Assembly (NCBI GenBank): GCA_015680685.1
Contig: MNCI01001365.1
Span: 274,215 to 328,660, forward strand
Length of the DNA: 54,446 nt
From: Gnetum montanum
Lineage: Eukaryota; Streptophyta; Gnetopsida; Gnetales; Gnetaceae
Direction of reading: 5' to 3'
Of the stretch, positions 22,701 through 34,769 are shown piece by piece. A model generated the notes under the pieces. That model was not told the DNA's origin. It made no database searches and saw nothing but the letters and a program-made list of their open reading frames with translations. Within the stretch, counting starts at the first letter, position 1, and every line of letters starts with the position of its first letter. A program made the translations under genes and the position numbers.

Positions 22701-22869
22701 TTTGTAGAGATTTTGGAACACATATTTGACCATCCCTCAGTAATACTCCATGACTATCTATAGAGAGTGGTCCATCAAAGGTAATCTGTTGTCTTAATGC
22801 TTGACACTAGGGATCATGGCGTTGTTGATCTTGTATCTACTCTTGCAAATCTAATTGGATTATTAAGTT

Positions 22870-23290
22870 ATTAAGCTTACTCACCATCATAATTAATGCA
22901 TTTGCTACTTTGTTGATCTTGCTAGGCCTGTATTTAATACTAAAATCAAAAACAATAAGCAACTCGACCCATCTACGTTGTCGCAAGTTTAACTATGACT
23001 AACTCATAAGATATTGTAGGCTCTTATGGTCAGTCCAAATAGTCACATGATTCCCATGTAGGTAATGTTGCCAAATCTTCAAGGAGAAGATCACAACACC
23101 CAACTCTAGATCATGCACAAGATACCTAGTTTCATGTGGCCTCAATTGATGATATGCATAAGCCACAACCTATCCATCCTACATGAACACATAACCAAAT
23201 ACATCCCTTGAAGCATCAGTACTAACATCATATGGATGTCCTAGTGTAGGAGATATTAGCACTGGAGTAGTCATCAATCTATGCTTTTAA
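22870..23290 (-). pseudogene. Tekay RNase H, decayed
   Basis: The complement contains YDVSTDASRDVFGYVFMQDG, then RPHETRYLVHDLELGVVIFS, IWTDHKSLQYLMS and, after stops, VELLIVFDFSIKYRPSKINK and VANAL. Acidic catalytic positions (TDAS, the E of DLEL, TDH) are readable. It follows RT directly, as in all Gypsy elements. Confidence 0.85.
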
Positions 23291-23559
23291 CTCTTCAAAT
23301 GAAGCTTGACAAGCTAGCCCCCAAGTAAAGTTAGTCTCCTTTCTCAACAATCAAGTTAAAAGAGATGCTATGTGAAACAAATGTTTCACAAACCTCCAGT
23401 AATATCCTACTAATCCCAAGAAGCATCATACATCCATAACTAATTGTGGCCTTGGCCGATCATGAACAACTGCAATCTTTATAGGATCCATAGAGATACT
23501 AGCTCCTAACACCGCATGTCCTAAGAACTAAATCTTTGATTGTAAAAATGAATACTTGG

Positions 23560-24170
23560 ATGGTTGAGCATATAGTTGGTAGTCCCTTAAAGTTTGTAAA
23601 ACCATTCACAAGTGCTCTGCATGCAATTGCTCATCAAGAGAATGTTATAAGATATCATATATGAACACAATCACAAATTGATTTAGGAAGGGCCACATCA
23701 CATTGGTCATGAGGTGCATGAAAATGGTTGGTGCGTTTGTCAACCTAAAGGGTAGCACCAAAAACTCATAATGGCCATACCATGTTTTGAATGTTGTCTT
23801 TGACACATCTTGTTCACGAACCTACACTTGATGATACCCAAACTTGAGATCAATCTTTGAGAATACATGAGCTCCCCGAAGTTGATCCAACAAGTCATCA
23901 ATGCATGGTAGAGGATATTGAGTTTTCACAGTCACTTGGTTGAGTTGCCTATAATCTATGTATAACCACAAACCCCCATATTTTTAACAAATAGCATTGG
24001 TGCATCCCATGGTGATAGACTAGATCAAATAAGGCCTTTATCCAAGAATTCTTATAGCTAAATCTTTAGCTTTGCTAGCTTTATGGGAGACATCCTATGT
24101 GGAGCATTTGAAATAGGATCCATACCATGTTTAAGTTCAATCTCAAACTCAATCTCTTACCTCAGTGGAA
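23560..24170 (-). pseudogene. Tekay reverse transcriptase, decayed
   Basis: On the complement RT blocks appear in order: [69 protein letters not shown] and [10 protein letters not shown], where the catalytic IDD of the YVDD-type box has become IYD. LHAEHL, a stop, then MVLQTLR continues the thumb. Spacing and wording fit Tekay/Del pol. Stops and the loss of a catalytic Asp make it inactive. Confidence 0.88.
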
Positions 24171-24379
24171 AACTTGATAATTTTGACTAGAATACATTAG
24201 AGAATTCATGAACCATAGGAATTTTCTCTATCTCCATGAGATCTAGTTTATAGATTGTAGCCACAAAGCATTCATGCCCTTTTTGAAGCATCCTACAATA
24301 CATCCAAGAGGTGATCAAATCTAGGTGCATAATCCTTGAACAAGTTTGTACCCCAATCAGAGCACCATCAACTAATTAT

Positions 24380-24720
24380 AGTCATAGGAGCTTTTGCTGA
24401 TAGTCCAAACTAGCATTGAACTGCAAAAACCAATCCATCCCCAATATTACATCATATACCCCAAGATCCATAACATGTAAATCATTAACCCATTATACAT
24501 CTTCTAACTCTATTAGTGCATTCCTACACACCTGATCAAATTGAGTTTCATGACCCCTAGTAGAAGATACTATCAACCTAGAAGAAAGAGAATAACATAC
24601 AAGAGCTACATAATGTGCAACCCTAGGATCTATGAAAGAATGGCTAGCACCTAGATCAAATGACATCAACATAGCAAAGCCCAAAATTGTACCTTTCGTC
24701 TCCATCATTGTGTTCAACTA
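24380..24720 (-). pseudogene. Tekay protease, decayed
   Basis: The open stretch 24493-24717 contains MSFDLGASHSFIDPRVAHYV. The family motif is LFDSGASHSFI; the serine of the DSG active site is Leu here. The open part ends IELEDV. Confidence 0.82.
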
Positions 24721-24829
24721 CACGTCCAAAGGCTAGTTTGTTAAGACATACACCTATCCTTGAGTCCTTTGGTCCCCTCCTCTAGGTTGAGTGACTAATT
24801 CTCCATGTTCACTCAAAAATGGAGGTTGT

Positions 24830-25900
24830 TGTCCTTAGCCTTTGCCTCCTCCACTACTACCTGCCTACTTTGGGCACTCCCAAGTTTGATGCCCTAGCTA
24901 CCCACATGGAAAATAATTCTAGAAATCCCTTTGCAATTGACTAAGCTATCCACATCTATAATAAACGATAGCTCCACACCCAACTCCAATAGTAGGATCA
25001 TGAGTGGGTGTTGGACACTCTCCTCCATGGCCACAAGCTTGCTTAGAAGGGCCAAGCCTCTCTCCAGATGTCAATCCTCTCTTTTGCCCCTATTGCCTCT
25101 CTCTACGCATTGTATCTTCCTGCTGACTCCTCTCTAAATCCATGGCTATTGCTCTAGCTTCATCATAGGAAGTCAATCTAAGAGGTAATAGGTGATTCTT
25201 CAAAGATGGTCTCAAACCTTAAACAAACATGTTCGCCTGTGCTTGAGCATCTATTTGCATCTAGGGTACATAACTACTTAGCTTAGAGAAATGAGCATCA
25301 TACTCTGCCACAAACTAGCTACCTTGATACAAATGGTAGAACTCATCCTCCTTGGCCTATGCATATTGGGTAGACACATAAAGACCTCTGAAAGATGCTA
25401 GAAAATCATCCCATGCCACCTCTTGACTAGTCCATCCCTTAGCTTGCTATGTAGTTGTCCACCAACACCAGGTAGTACTAACTAACTAATAAACTACCAA
25501 GCAAGTCTGCTAAACCATTGAACAATCCATCAAATAAAAAGCCTTTTGGAATTCCTCCAACCATTCTATAGTCATAGTGGTATCCATAGTGCCATCAAAT
25601 TTAGGAGGTCCTAATTTCTAGAACTACTCCACTAGTTCCCTATTGATAAGATGCCTGTTTGATTCTCCTAAGCATCAACTACCACTACCACTTTCCACTT
25701 CCCTGATCATGGGAATGTGAGCATCACTAGCTGCAACATGCTACTGTAGGATCTATAATAATTATTGTATAAGCTCTAGTTGCCTATTTGCAGGACCACT
25801 ACTAGATGTTTGAGGAGGCTACTCTTGTCCATCATTAGGCCCTTCTGGTCTACGAGCCCCACCAACATCATGACCATGCCTACTATACATCATTGTAACC
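24830..25900 (-). pseudogene. Tekay gag with zinc knuckle, decayed
   Basis: It starts at MYSRHGHDVGGARRPEGPND (ATG near 25892 on the minus strand) and continues with stops through a helical capsid region. A CCHC zinc-knuckle remnant (GHQTWECPK, near 24855-24900) lies just before protease, as expected. Gag packages the element RNA. Confidence 0.7.
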
Positions 25901-25954
25901 TGAAATCATAAACGGATGAGTACCCAAACCATCATACAACATCAAAGTAAACTA

Positions 25955-25966
25955 GCTTCAATACCA
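25955..25966 (-). other. Primer-binding site of the Tekay element (tRNA-iMet type)
   Basis: TGGTATTGAAGC on the minus strand, three bases inside the 5' LTR, is a worn form of the common plant primer site TGGTATCAGAGC. Confidence 0.7.
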
Positions 25967-25969
25967 TAA

Positions 25970-28647
25970 TGTAACACCCCACCTAGCTAGGACAGGGTGA
26001 TGTCTATGATCAAGTAATTGTAGAACAAAAGCATGATAACTATAACCAATGATGTGTTGAAAACATTATATTAAGGCAAGTCAAGTGGTATAGAAATTTT
26101 TTACCACACCAAAAACTCAACATACATATCACTTTATAAAAATTCATGTCACTACATAAAGCACACTATGCACTACTTTGCTAAATTATAAAAACACATA
26201 TGCATCATCCTCATATATATACAATAAAATCTAGTCCACACTATTGTACATGAACACATACATTAACCAATAATTAAAGATTTTCCCTCCTCCACTCTCC
26301 CTCTCCATGCTTTTCTAGGATCCTACACCTTTTACCTATAATTAAGTTAGTACACAACTGAGTGGGAAGCCTTTACACTTCCCCTACTCGATGGTCAACA
26401 AGTGCTACACTAGAGGAGAGGAGTGGGGTACAAGGAAACCTGCAACAACTATTAGTCTTACACATGCTCAAAACAACACACACCATAGCACCCATAATGC
26501 TAATATACTATTATACAATCATAAATAAAGACACAGTTTGACACCATCTATCATGCCCATATCATCATACATAGGATCCACACAATCATATCTAATCAGA
26601 ATACATATCATCATCAATGTGACTCGTAAACTGATACTATCATATACATAGCCCATATGGTTACTAGCATATCTGTGCTTAGTGTAAAATGTGAAATGTT
26701 CTCATGAGTACTCATATCAACCATTTCCTATAGGTCTTTTATTTATCCAACTGGTGCTAGGGTTTATCAACTTGTGACCTGCAATCACTAGCCTTTTGGA
26801 GGATTGGCGATAGGGATGAACACACCCATGCCATGTACTAACTATAGGGATGAACACACGAATGCTTTCCCACTCTTAGGATGAGGCCTAAGATAGGAGC
26901 CTCACTGATGCATCACATTAGGGATTAATCCATACTACCTCCAGGGTGCCTCATCACTAACCGATCCACACCCTCATGCTAGCATCGTCCACCAACAACC
27001 ATCACAAGTGTTGTTGTGAAAACATGTATACATTCTAGCTAGCTTAAGCCAACACATGTCATAAGCACAACACACCTAAACAAACATAACCACGCATATC
27101 CATACCTAACAGTTACAATCATTCCATAAAAACAATACCGTGATTCAACAAAATATCATGAAGACTTCGATATGAAAAAACACTGCCATATTTCTCAATG
27201 GCATGTATTTCCAAATAAATGACCACTAGAATACCCTTCAAAATGATATATACCTAAAGAGAAAACTAAGCCCATGATTAGAGAGTACTTTTCAAAATGA
27301 TCCCAATGATACTAATTTTACCTAAATTAGACTCCTCGAAGAAAAGTTATGCATGTTTAAAGTTTGATTAATAAACTAATATTTAAATAATATTTAATTA
27401 CTACCCTAAAGGATTGGAACTGCCAAAGATGCTCACATCCCAATGGGCCCCGAAAATATAATATTCCTATCATACCAATTTCATCAACATCATATATCAT
27501 ATTCCACAAGACCACATCCTACCATACATCCCATATATATTAATAAACAATTCATAACTGAAATCATAAAATTTTAAGAAATATACAAAATAACATGCCT
27601 AAGCTCAAACTTTGAGCTATCCACCCCACATGCCCCCATTGCATGATCATATACACTATTCTAGCACAAAAATATAGGGAAAGGTAAAGATAGTTCACCA
27701 ATTACAATGGTTGGGCAGAAATGCTGAAACAAGTAGAAAATCCTCAAAAATTTGATAGGACTCTATTTCAGTCCCAACAAGTTCTACACCTATGTAGATA
27801 TGACCACAACAATCCTAAATCTAGGTTCAGAGTAAGCAAAAACCATCCAAAAAGCTCAAAATTCAAAAAAATGTGGCATAAAAGAAGAGAGTAGAAAGAA
27901 AAATAGAAGAAAACAGGCTCCTATGCATTTGTATTTATGCAAAAATAAAAGAAACAGACAAAGTGGATTTTTTTGGGTGGTGGTGCAAAAGGGTGATGGA
28001 GAAAAGAAAGAAAAAAAATAAGGAGAAAACAACACTATGGTGTTAAGCATATGTTTAAGTAATATACATACATCCTTTGTTTTTCTTCCTTCACACACAT
28101 CACGTGCAAATGAATGTTACTTTTACTTTTTGATTTTTAACTTTATCTTATTGTATTTTTTTATATGTCATTTTCATAAGCCAATATCTTTTTCTCCTCC
28201 ACAACTAATATGGTAAATTTTAATCATGTGTAACAAACACATCGGAACTCCAAATCAAAATCTGTTTGAACCTATGAGATCCTTGTCATATACACTACAC
28301 ATTCACATGTCAAAATCATACTCAAACATCACACAACATAGTGCTATAATAAAAATTATTAAATACTGAAATTGCACAAAAAGCATAAAGACATACTGGA
28401 TAGGTGTTCTTGTATCCCAATCCAACACCCCCACTAGCAATATCACCTATCTAACACATCATATAGGGCTAGTGTACATAATCACGTTAGCTAATCATGT
28501 AAAGAGATCATAATCGTAACATAAAGATGAAGCCTCATAACATATAAAATACATTAACTCATCCTCAATAACCCACTAGGACTCCACATGTAATGGCTAA
28601 ATCATAAGCGTATGACCATACCTATTGTCTCTGGATGGGATGTAACA
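25970..28647 (-). repeat. 5' LTR of the Tekay element (right), full length
   Basis: 2678 bp against 2224 bp in the left LTR. The extra block (about 27090-27530) is most simply the ancestral state deleted from the left copy. ORFs inside it (for example 27856-28098) are chance. Confidence 0.9.
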
Positions 28648-28779
28648 TATGTAGAGCATCACCCTATTTGATAATAATGTCTCATCCCCATGTTAAAATT
28701 CATGACATTTCATGTTTAAGAACACTTTTAACATGGGATGTTGTATTATTTTATCTTCCCCAATACTTAGACACTTGGC
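28648..28779. other. Host sequence right of the Tekay insertion
   Basis: Starts with the imperfect target duplication TATGT. No domain could be assigned before the RT tail. Confidence 0.4.
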
Positions 28780-29060
28780 AAAATTGCTCTTACATTGAAA
28801 CCTCATGTCATGTTCATTCTGCATCGTGTTCTTTATTGTTACTTAGATCAAGTTCTACATTCTTGTGACAAGTTTAACCTATGTATTAATCATAAAAAAT
28901 GCATTTATGGGGTTCTTACAAGTAAGATGTTGGGCTACCTTATTTCTTAATATGATATAGCTATTGATCTTGATAAGGTTAAGATCATTTTGGATGTTGC
29001 ATTACCTAAAAACATTCAATATATATATATATTATAGTTCATCTTCATTCAATTTACTAC
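28780..29060 (+). pseudogene. Tat-type Gypsy RT, C-terminal part, decayed
   Basis: One frame reads HRVLYCYLDQVLHSCDKFNL, then CINHKKCIYGVLTSKMLGYL and, after a stop, IAIDLDKVKIILDVALPKNI. This matches the palm-thumb junction of Tat RT, where members have 'LRLNPxKCxFGVxxGKxLGFxVSxRGIExxPDKVKAI'. The preceding catalytic blocks are missing, so the fragment is truncated at its left. Confidence 0.75.
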
Positions 29061-29554
29061 TTCATTTTCAACCTCACTGATTGCCTTCATCCTTTAATTG
29101 ATTTGCTTTGTAAATATACTTCTTTCATTTTAGACTAGGAGTTCTAGAAGACCTTTGATTCTATCGAAGAAGTATTCACACTTCCTATTCTTCATCCTTC
29201 ATAATTTAATCAACCTTTCTACTTCTGCCTTTCTAAATCTAATTATCTCATATCTGCCATGCTCTCTTAAATATGAGAAGATAGAGTTGATATTTTTGTA
29301 TACTATATATCTCATCCTTTCTTAGACTATGAGACTAAATACTTGGACATTAAAAAGTCTTACCTAAGTCTTATCTTCTTCCTAAAAAACTAGAGATATT
29401 ATCTTCTCAATGCTAAGGTTTTTATGCTTACAAAGATAATATCTTTAAAGTCATTGTTAACAACCCTTTTGACAATCATCGCTTAGCTCATTGAAAAATT
29501 CTTTTTCATTGAGTTTGATCTTTTTTTTCTATCTTAACACTTAATCAAAGGTTA

Positions 29555-30035
29555 AGCTATGGATAATATCATAGTTTTCTCTGAAACAACCAACATTATT
29601 CACATCTTACATGTTGATGCTAAGGATTTGGATGCTATTCTTTACTTCACTGGAGCACACACATCCTTCAGATCTAGTGCATATTGTGTCCTTATCCTTT
29701 CTACAAAATAGGTTCTCTATCAGGATTACAAGCTTGATTTATCTTGTATAAATAACATAGCTGAATATGAGGTTCTAATACAAGGTCTATTACTAGCTTT
29801 GCAAAATTAAGTTAAAATTATTACTATCTATGATAACTATCATATCATCATAAATCAAGTTAGTGGTGACTATGATTGCAAGGCTCCTCACTTAGTTTCT
29901 TATCAACAAATGGCTAAGGAGATGATCTTTTCTTTCTCTAATCATACTTTAAGCCACATCCCACATTTCAAGAACATGCTAGTCGATGCATTGGAAACCT
30001 TCGTTATCCATGGTGATCCTTTCGTTATGTAAGAT
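29555..30035 (+). pseudogene. Tat-type (archaeal-like) RNase H, decayed
   Basis: It reads LHVDAKDLDAILYFTGAHTS, then LDLSCINNIAEYEVLIQGLL, TIYDNYHIIINQVSGDYDCK and HIPHFKNMLVDALE. Tat members have the second, archaeal-type RNase H with 'NNxAEYEALxxGLxLA', 'DSxLxxxQxxGxY' and 'PRxxNxxADALA', so the lineage is clear. Parts of the active site are replaced (DSQ-type reads DNY). 29061-29554 between this and RT shows no clear domain and is presumably the decayed connection. Confidence 0.78.
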
Positions 30036-30519
30036 CAACTCATGTAATCTACTTTCTTGATACTTGCCACATAATCTCCCAATGTATTGGTATGTACTAT
30101 TAATACAAAAGATGATAATCAACAATATGTTGATCTTCTTCATTATCTTATGACTAGAGAAACTCCTAGTCATCTCATGCTTGTTCAAAACGATGTTTTA
30201 CAAATGTAGCTGAAATTTTTGATTAGTAAGTCTTGGTATTTTTTTGAGTTTCTTCTATTGGTGTTCTTCTGCATTGTCCTAGTCTTGCAAAGTCTAAGAT
30301 AGTTCTTAATTAGGTTTACATAGGAGTTTATGGAAAATACTTAGGTTACTGCTTCATAGCTACTTGTATCATTTCTTTGGGCTATTAGTGTCTAGCCTTA
30401 GCTAGCGATGCTTATCAGCTAATTAAAATATGTAATACTTAGCACAGTCATGATTATCTTATCTATGTTTCTTCATAGAAACTTAACATGTCTTAGATCA
30501 CATGCCCCTTTCAAAAATG

Positions 30520-31100
30520 AAATTTATATCTCTTTGATGCTATTAATTCTTCTTCATCTGTTGGACACCAATTTATTCTAACTGCTACATAATACTTCAC
30601 TTAGTGGATAGAGGTTGTTCCTTTGTGTTCCACTAATTTCCACTTCATTTTTCATTTCATTCTTGATCACATAATAACTTGCTTTAGTGTACCTCTCTAG
30701 ATTGTAATTGATAATTAACCTTAGTTCAAATGTAAGGAGGTAGTTAATTTTTGTTCTATGTATCACATCACTTAATCTTTTTTTATCATCCTACTACCCT
30801 TAGTTGAATGATCAAGTTGAGTTCACTAATAAAATTCTTATTTGCTTTCTCCATACTATGGTAAATAAAATCCAATGCAATTGGTACATATAGCTATCCC
30901 ATGTCCTCTAAGTGCATTTTATCACTTCTATATAGCTATTGGTCGTATTCCCTATTTTCTAGCCTATGATTCTGAAAAAATCTTACCAACTAAGCTCTAT
31001 ATCTCATCTCTTTGTGTTTCTTTAAATGAATGGTATTTAGATCAGGACAACAATGGCATATTGAGTTGGATCTTCTCGAAGAATTTTGACAAGTTGCTCT
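30520..31100 (+). pseudogene. Tat-type integrase, decayed
   Basis: Readable: SVGHQFILTAT, a stop, YFT, a stop, WIEVVPL (about 30553-30620, the family's 'GHxFILVAxDYFTKWVEAxPL'), then a broken catalytic core and a C-terminal block RIPYFLAYDSEKILPTKLYI with SSLCV (about 30948-31020), matching 'TPYSLxYGxEAVLPxExxIPSLRV'. The long ORF 30875-31441 covers this end and then runs into non-coding sequence. Confidence 0.75.
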
Positions 31101-31880
31101 TCAACACTTGCATGAATATCATATGGATATTTAGCATTGTTATTTTAGATATGTTTGAGTTAGAGAGATTCATGAAGGTGACCTGGTTCTTCATCATTTT
31201 TCAAAATTTAGAGATACAAAGTTATTCCCTAATTGGTAGGGTACTTTTTTGGTTGTTTAGTTTCTACCATTGGTGTATTGGCAATGTTCCGAATATGCTT
31301 TCCCTACTTTTTATTATTTTTCTTTTTGCTTTTCGCTATTTCTCTTTCTTTCTCTTTTCATGCTCTACATTGGTAAGGCCAAACAAGTATCTTTGCTTTA
31401 CTCTAATGAGGGTCAGATATCCCTATACAAAAAGGGATTAGCATTTTAGATGCTTAGTTGACACTTTGAAGATCTTTGCAATACTTACAGCCATCTCTAC
31501 TATTCAGCATAGTTAGCATTATTTGTAATTGGTGATTTGAAAATCTCTTTCCAAAGACACTTCCTCTCTATACAATAACTGCCCTCTTTCTTTCTATTTT
31601 TTCCTACTAATGCATTGTATATCCTTCATGTTTTCCTCTTAACACAAAGAGAAATTATTTGGAATCAGGTTAATACATCAATCTAATCTTTTCCTCTACT
31701 TCAGTAGCTTCTGAATTTACTATTGTTCCTATTAGATTTGCATTAGATACATGCATTGGAGAAAGAACAAGGTAACAATTAGATGTCTCTAATCCCTTGT
31801 ATATGTCCCAAAACATTTTTCTATAGGTTTCTAGTCTTCTCTTTCAATTGTAATCTAGGTTTTTGCCTTTAGGCTTTCTA
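31101..31880. other. Post-integrase sequence of the Tat remnant, no gene recognised
   Basis: AT- and T-rich. It is probably 3' untranslated or LTR sequence of the old Tat element, interrupted at 31881 by nuclease element A. Confidence 0.35.
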
Positions 31881-32210
31881 TGGCATCACATTCTTAGATG
31901 TCATGGCAAACATCAATTTTACGTTATATTAGACATTATGCATAAGAAGATAATATATCAAATGTCAAATATATGTAACATTTGAATCATGTGTAATGAA
32001 AATAATAGGGAAAATGTAGAACAAAAGAGGAAATAATGCTTTATTGATGTGGAATAGTGTATTTGGACCAGGATATGAAAGTGTTCATTGGGGTTTCCTT
32101 CCTTCAGCATCTATCCCTTAAAGGTAATCTAACGCTACCAAATAATGATAACACTTATTATGAAGAGGCATAATCTTTGTTATGTAGCAACAATATTTGG
32201 GAATGGAGAT
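31881..32210 (-). repeat. 3' LTR of nuclease element A (truncated)
   Basis: Starts TGGCATCACATTCTTAGATG, the counterpart of TGTGACATC...AGATGTCAT in copy C. It lacks the middle segment seen in other LTRs (after 'aacgctaccaa') and its end runs from 'gggaatggagat' into 'taggttttg', deleting the LTR border and polypurine tract. Confidence 0.75.
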
Positions 32211-32596
32211 TAGGTTTTGTTTGTCCTTGAACAAGTCCACATTCACTATCTTTTTCTAGCTCCAATGCTCTTTTTTTTATGTTGCTATGCTTTAATAATT
32301 TGATTTCTCCTTTGGACTTGAAGTTATATATCCTAATGTCCTTTTGCTTATTTTGCAAATAAAATATATGTGAGAAGAACATATATAAGTATTAAATATT
32401 ATTTTATCAATACTTACCTCATTTTCTAAGATACTGATAGGAGTTGAATTAAAGATCTACCAACCACCAATCACCAATCCTAACCAAGGTCACACAAAGT
32501 GCAACTCATATCTAGTTATTCAAGTGAAGGTAGGGAAAATCCTTATTCTTAACTTGCATTACTATAGAAATTTTATTTATCTAGTTAAAATATAAA

Positions 32597-33857
32597 TTAA
32601 ACAATAAAGAAAATTATGAAAATCATAAATAAAGTAAGATTAAGATACTTCATATCTTGATCAATCTTAGGAATTAATGGAAATAGTTGTAATTCTACCA
32701 TAAGTGGTATATGATCAAATGGTCTTGTTTAGGATGGAAGGGCTTTATCTTGATTCTTCTCAATTTCTTCTTTAAAAATTAACTCTAGTAACTTGATAAC
32801 TTGGAATAATCAGACATTGTACAAAACATTATCTAAGGTCTCAATGAAGAATGTTGTTGATCCATCTTTCTTAATCATGGTAGAGAAATTACTGAGCTAT
32901 GATTCTTGATGAGTACTATCCATCAATATCATCTATTCCTTGATTTTGGAATCTGATTTATCTATTGAAGATTTGAAGTAAGCAAAATATGCACTGACCA
33001 ATGGAATTATATGTTGAATTGATGGGAACATCTTCTTTAANACCAATGGAATTATATGTTGAATTGATGGGAACATCTTCTTTAAATTAGGTTAATCTTT
33101 CAAGGATTCCTTTACACATCCATGTTTTAAGAATTGATAAACACTACACCCAACTTTTGCATTGAAGTCTCCACAAAGGACAATTGACACTGGATCTATA
33201 TGGCTTAGGAATAACTTATTCTTCGAACTTTTCTCTATTTGCTTAATCAAGTATGCTCCTTGGCATAGTCTAATATCTGAACATGTTGATTTGGCAATTA
33301 AATGTGTGTTGACTACACACACATTTTCCTAATAGATGGATTTTTAGTATTAATGCCAAGGCTATGTGACCTTTCCAAAATCTTGATCATTCTTTCTTTC
33401 TAATCAGTTAAAGTTTTGGAATTTCAAAAATCATATTTTCTAAGTTCCTTTCAAATCTCTGTACTAATTTAAACTTGGCTTCTTAATAAAAGATTGTGCA
33501 ACCATCCATGTTGTTATTTTTGCAGTAGGATAATTTTTATGGCTCAAAAGAAGAACTTCTATAAGAACCTTTTTACTTGTAAATACCTTTGTATCCCATC
33601 TTTTTCAAGTCTGGTTGGAATTGGTATAGAAATTCCCATGGCAAGACTTCTTGTAAGCACAAGACATTAGCATCCAAATCTTGTAATTCCACTAAGATGT
33701 GTGGATATTGATACTCATGCCAGTCCAAGGTCCATGGTGGACATAGTAGATGTTGTCCTTCACTAGCTAGGGATCTTGTAAGCACATTGTACATTGCAAC
33801 TTTCATTCTCCTTCTTGGATTCTCTCTTGGACCATTACTCTTTATGGTATCATACAT
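32597..33857 (-). pseudogene. CCR4/Angel-type EEP nuclease frame, copy A
   Basis: Start codon at 33857 (MYDTIKSNGPRENP). The open part 33573-33857 holds the EEP N-terminus: MKVAMYNVLTRSLASEGQHL (metal-site Asn in YNVL), CPPWTLDWHEYQYPHILVEL and NVLCLQEVLPWEFLYQF (catalytic Glu). After frameshifts, 33092-33322 has CVVNTHLIAKSTCSDIRLCQ, then VLCGDFNAKVG (catalytic Asp and Asn). Near 32700 the last motif reads PFDHIPLMVELQ, where the family has SDH. Known members are Mg-dependent 3' exonucleases acting on poly(A) or RNA ends. An assembly N with a 44-bp duplication (32997-33085) lies inside. No introns are seen, unlike most plant CCR4-like genes, which suggests origin from spliced RNA. A LINE endonuclease is less likely because the CCR4-type CPPW and LCLQEV context and the LTR setting do not fit. 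Confidence 0.8.
32997..33085. repeat. 44-bp direct duplication flanking an N (assembly scar)
   Basis: 32997-33040 equals 33042-33085 around the N at 33041. It falls within the nuclease frame of copy A and adds a false frame disruption. Confidence 0.85.
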
Positions 33858-34139
33858 CTTGTCGAAATGAGATTATGACTCTCCATTCTATCATATGATT
33901 TGGTTGCAAGATGAATTGATAGACATCTTCTTAACCATTCTTGTTCACTAACTGATTTATCAACTGATTCTCCAACTAACCTTGTTGTAACAACTAGGTA
34001 CATTACCTAGAATTATTAGCAACCTTTCTACCCCCTTTAAGAAATTGACCTTGGCAATGTAACTAATAATAAACTAGAGGTTAGAAAGCTAAGACTATCT
34101 ATAGAGGTTAACAACTTAATCTTAAGGTCCAAAAGGTAA

Positions 34140-34620
34140 AATTTGTAAGTCTCATTAATTAAATTGTTAGGCATGATTAATTATTTAAGTTATGGTTTCT
34201 CAAGGCATAGTTAAAGATATCATCAACTACCCAAATGATAAATCTAACCTTACCATTAAGTTCAGAAAGGTGAAAAATATTGGAAATGACTATTCATATA
34301 TTAGAAATGGACCTTGTATGCCCAAGTCATGTTTAAAATAGAGACTATGCACCATTTTGGGAAAGGAGTGAAAATTAATTTTGAGACTTTCATGGGATAG
34401 ATTTGACTTCACCATTGTGTTTGGAAAGTTGAAATTTGTAGAAAATGACTCTTTGTTTATTAAAAATGGTTTTTGAAATCAAAGTTACAGCTGTTGAGGT
34501 CCAAAACCTTTGACATGAAAACGAGACTTCCTGAGAGATCATCCATCCCAATTCTACTTTAAGACAAGCGTGCTTAATTACGAAGTTTTTATTTCATTCA
34601 CTACCAATGCACTAATTTTC
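34140..34620 (-). other. Conserved non-coding block of nuclease element A
   Basis: Corresponds to 44520-45000 in copy B and 52440-52860 in copy C. It contains two diverged repeats of a unit with 'aaatgactattcat' or 'aaatgactctttgt'. Its conservation in position between the minisatellite region and the nuclease frame suggests a leader or untranslated function. Confidence 0.55.
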
Positions 34621-34639
34621 CTTCTTGAAAATTTTTATT

Positions 34640-34690
34640 AGCATCCCTAAATTTAGACCAACGTTCCCTAAATTTAGACTAACGTTCTTT
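34640..34690. repeat. 21-bp tandem duplication
   Basis: 'ccctaaatttagaccaacgtt' type unit occurs twice in a row (about 34644-34686), differing by one base, in the AT-rich edge of the element A repeat region. Confidence 0.7.
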
Positions 34691-34769
34691 TTTCTAACTA
34701 AAGAATTGATGGAAATTTTGAGTGTACCATTAATTGATGGAAAATTTAAATTCTGAGTTAGAAAAATTT

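Larger units (their letters stand above)
19184..28647 (-). mobile_element. Complete Tekay/Del-type chromovirus (9.5 kb), decayed
   Basis: Both LTRs begin TGTAACACCCCAC and end GATGGGATGTAACA as read on the plus strand. Internal order on the minus strand is primer-binding site, gag, protease, RT, RNase H, integrase, chromodomain and polypurine tract, so the 5' LTR is on the right. Flanks are GATGT (19179-19183) and TATGT (28648-28652), a target duplication with one mismatch. Long LTRs, the tRNA-iMet primer site and a C-terminal chromodomain identify the Tekay/Del lineage of chromoviruses. Stops run through all domains. Confidence 0.92.

Noticed and set aside
29018-29036. TA dinucleotide run as a regulatory or fragile element
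   Set aside because: A short AT microsatellite in decayed pol sequence with no other evidence.
30875-31441. ORF of 188 codons, among the longest in the window, possibly a membrane protein
   Set aside because: Its first third is the C-terminal end of a Tat integrase; the rest is T-rich non-coding sequence read through by chance.
32597-33857. EEP domain as the endonuclease of a LINE
   Set aside because: The segments CPPWTLDW, LCLQEV, NTHL with DVRLCQ, and the SAY block fit CCR4-type nucleases; no LINE RT follows, and the unit is bounded by LTRs with primer site and polypurine tract.
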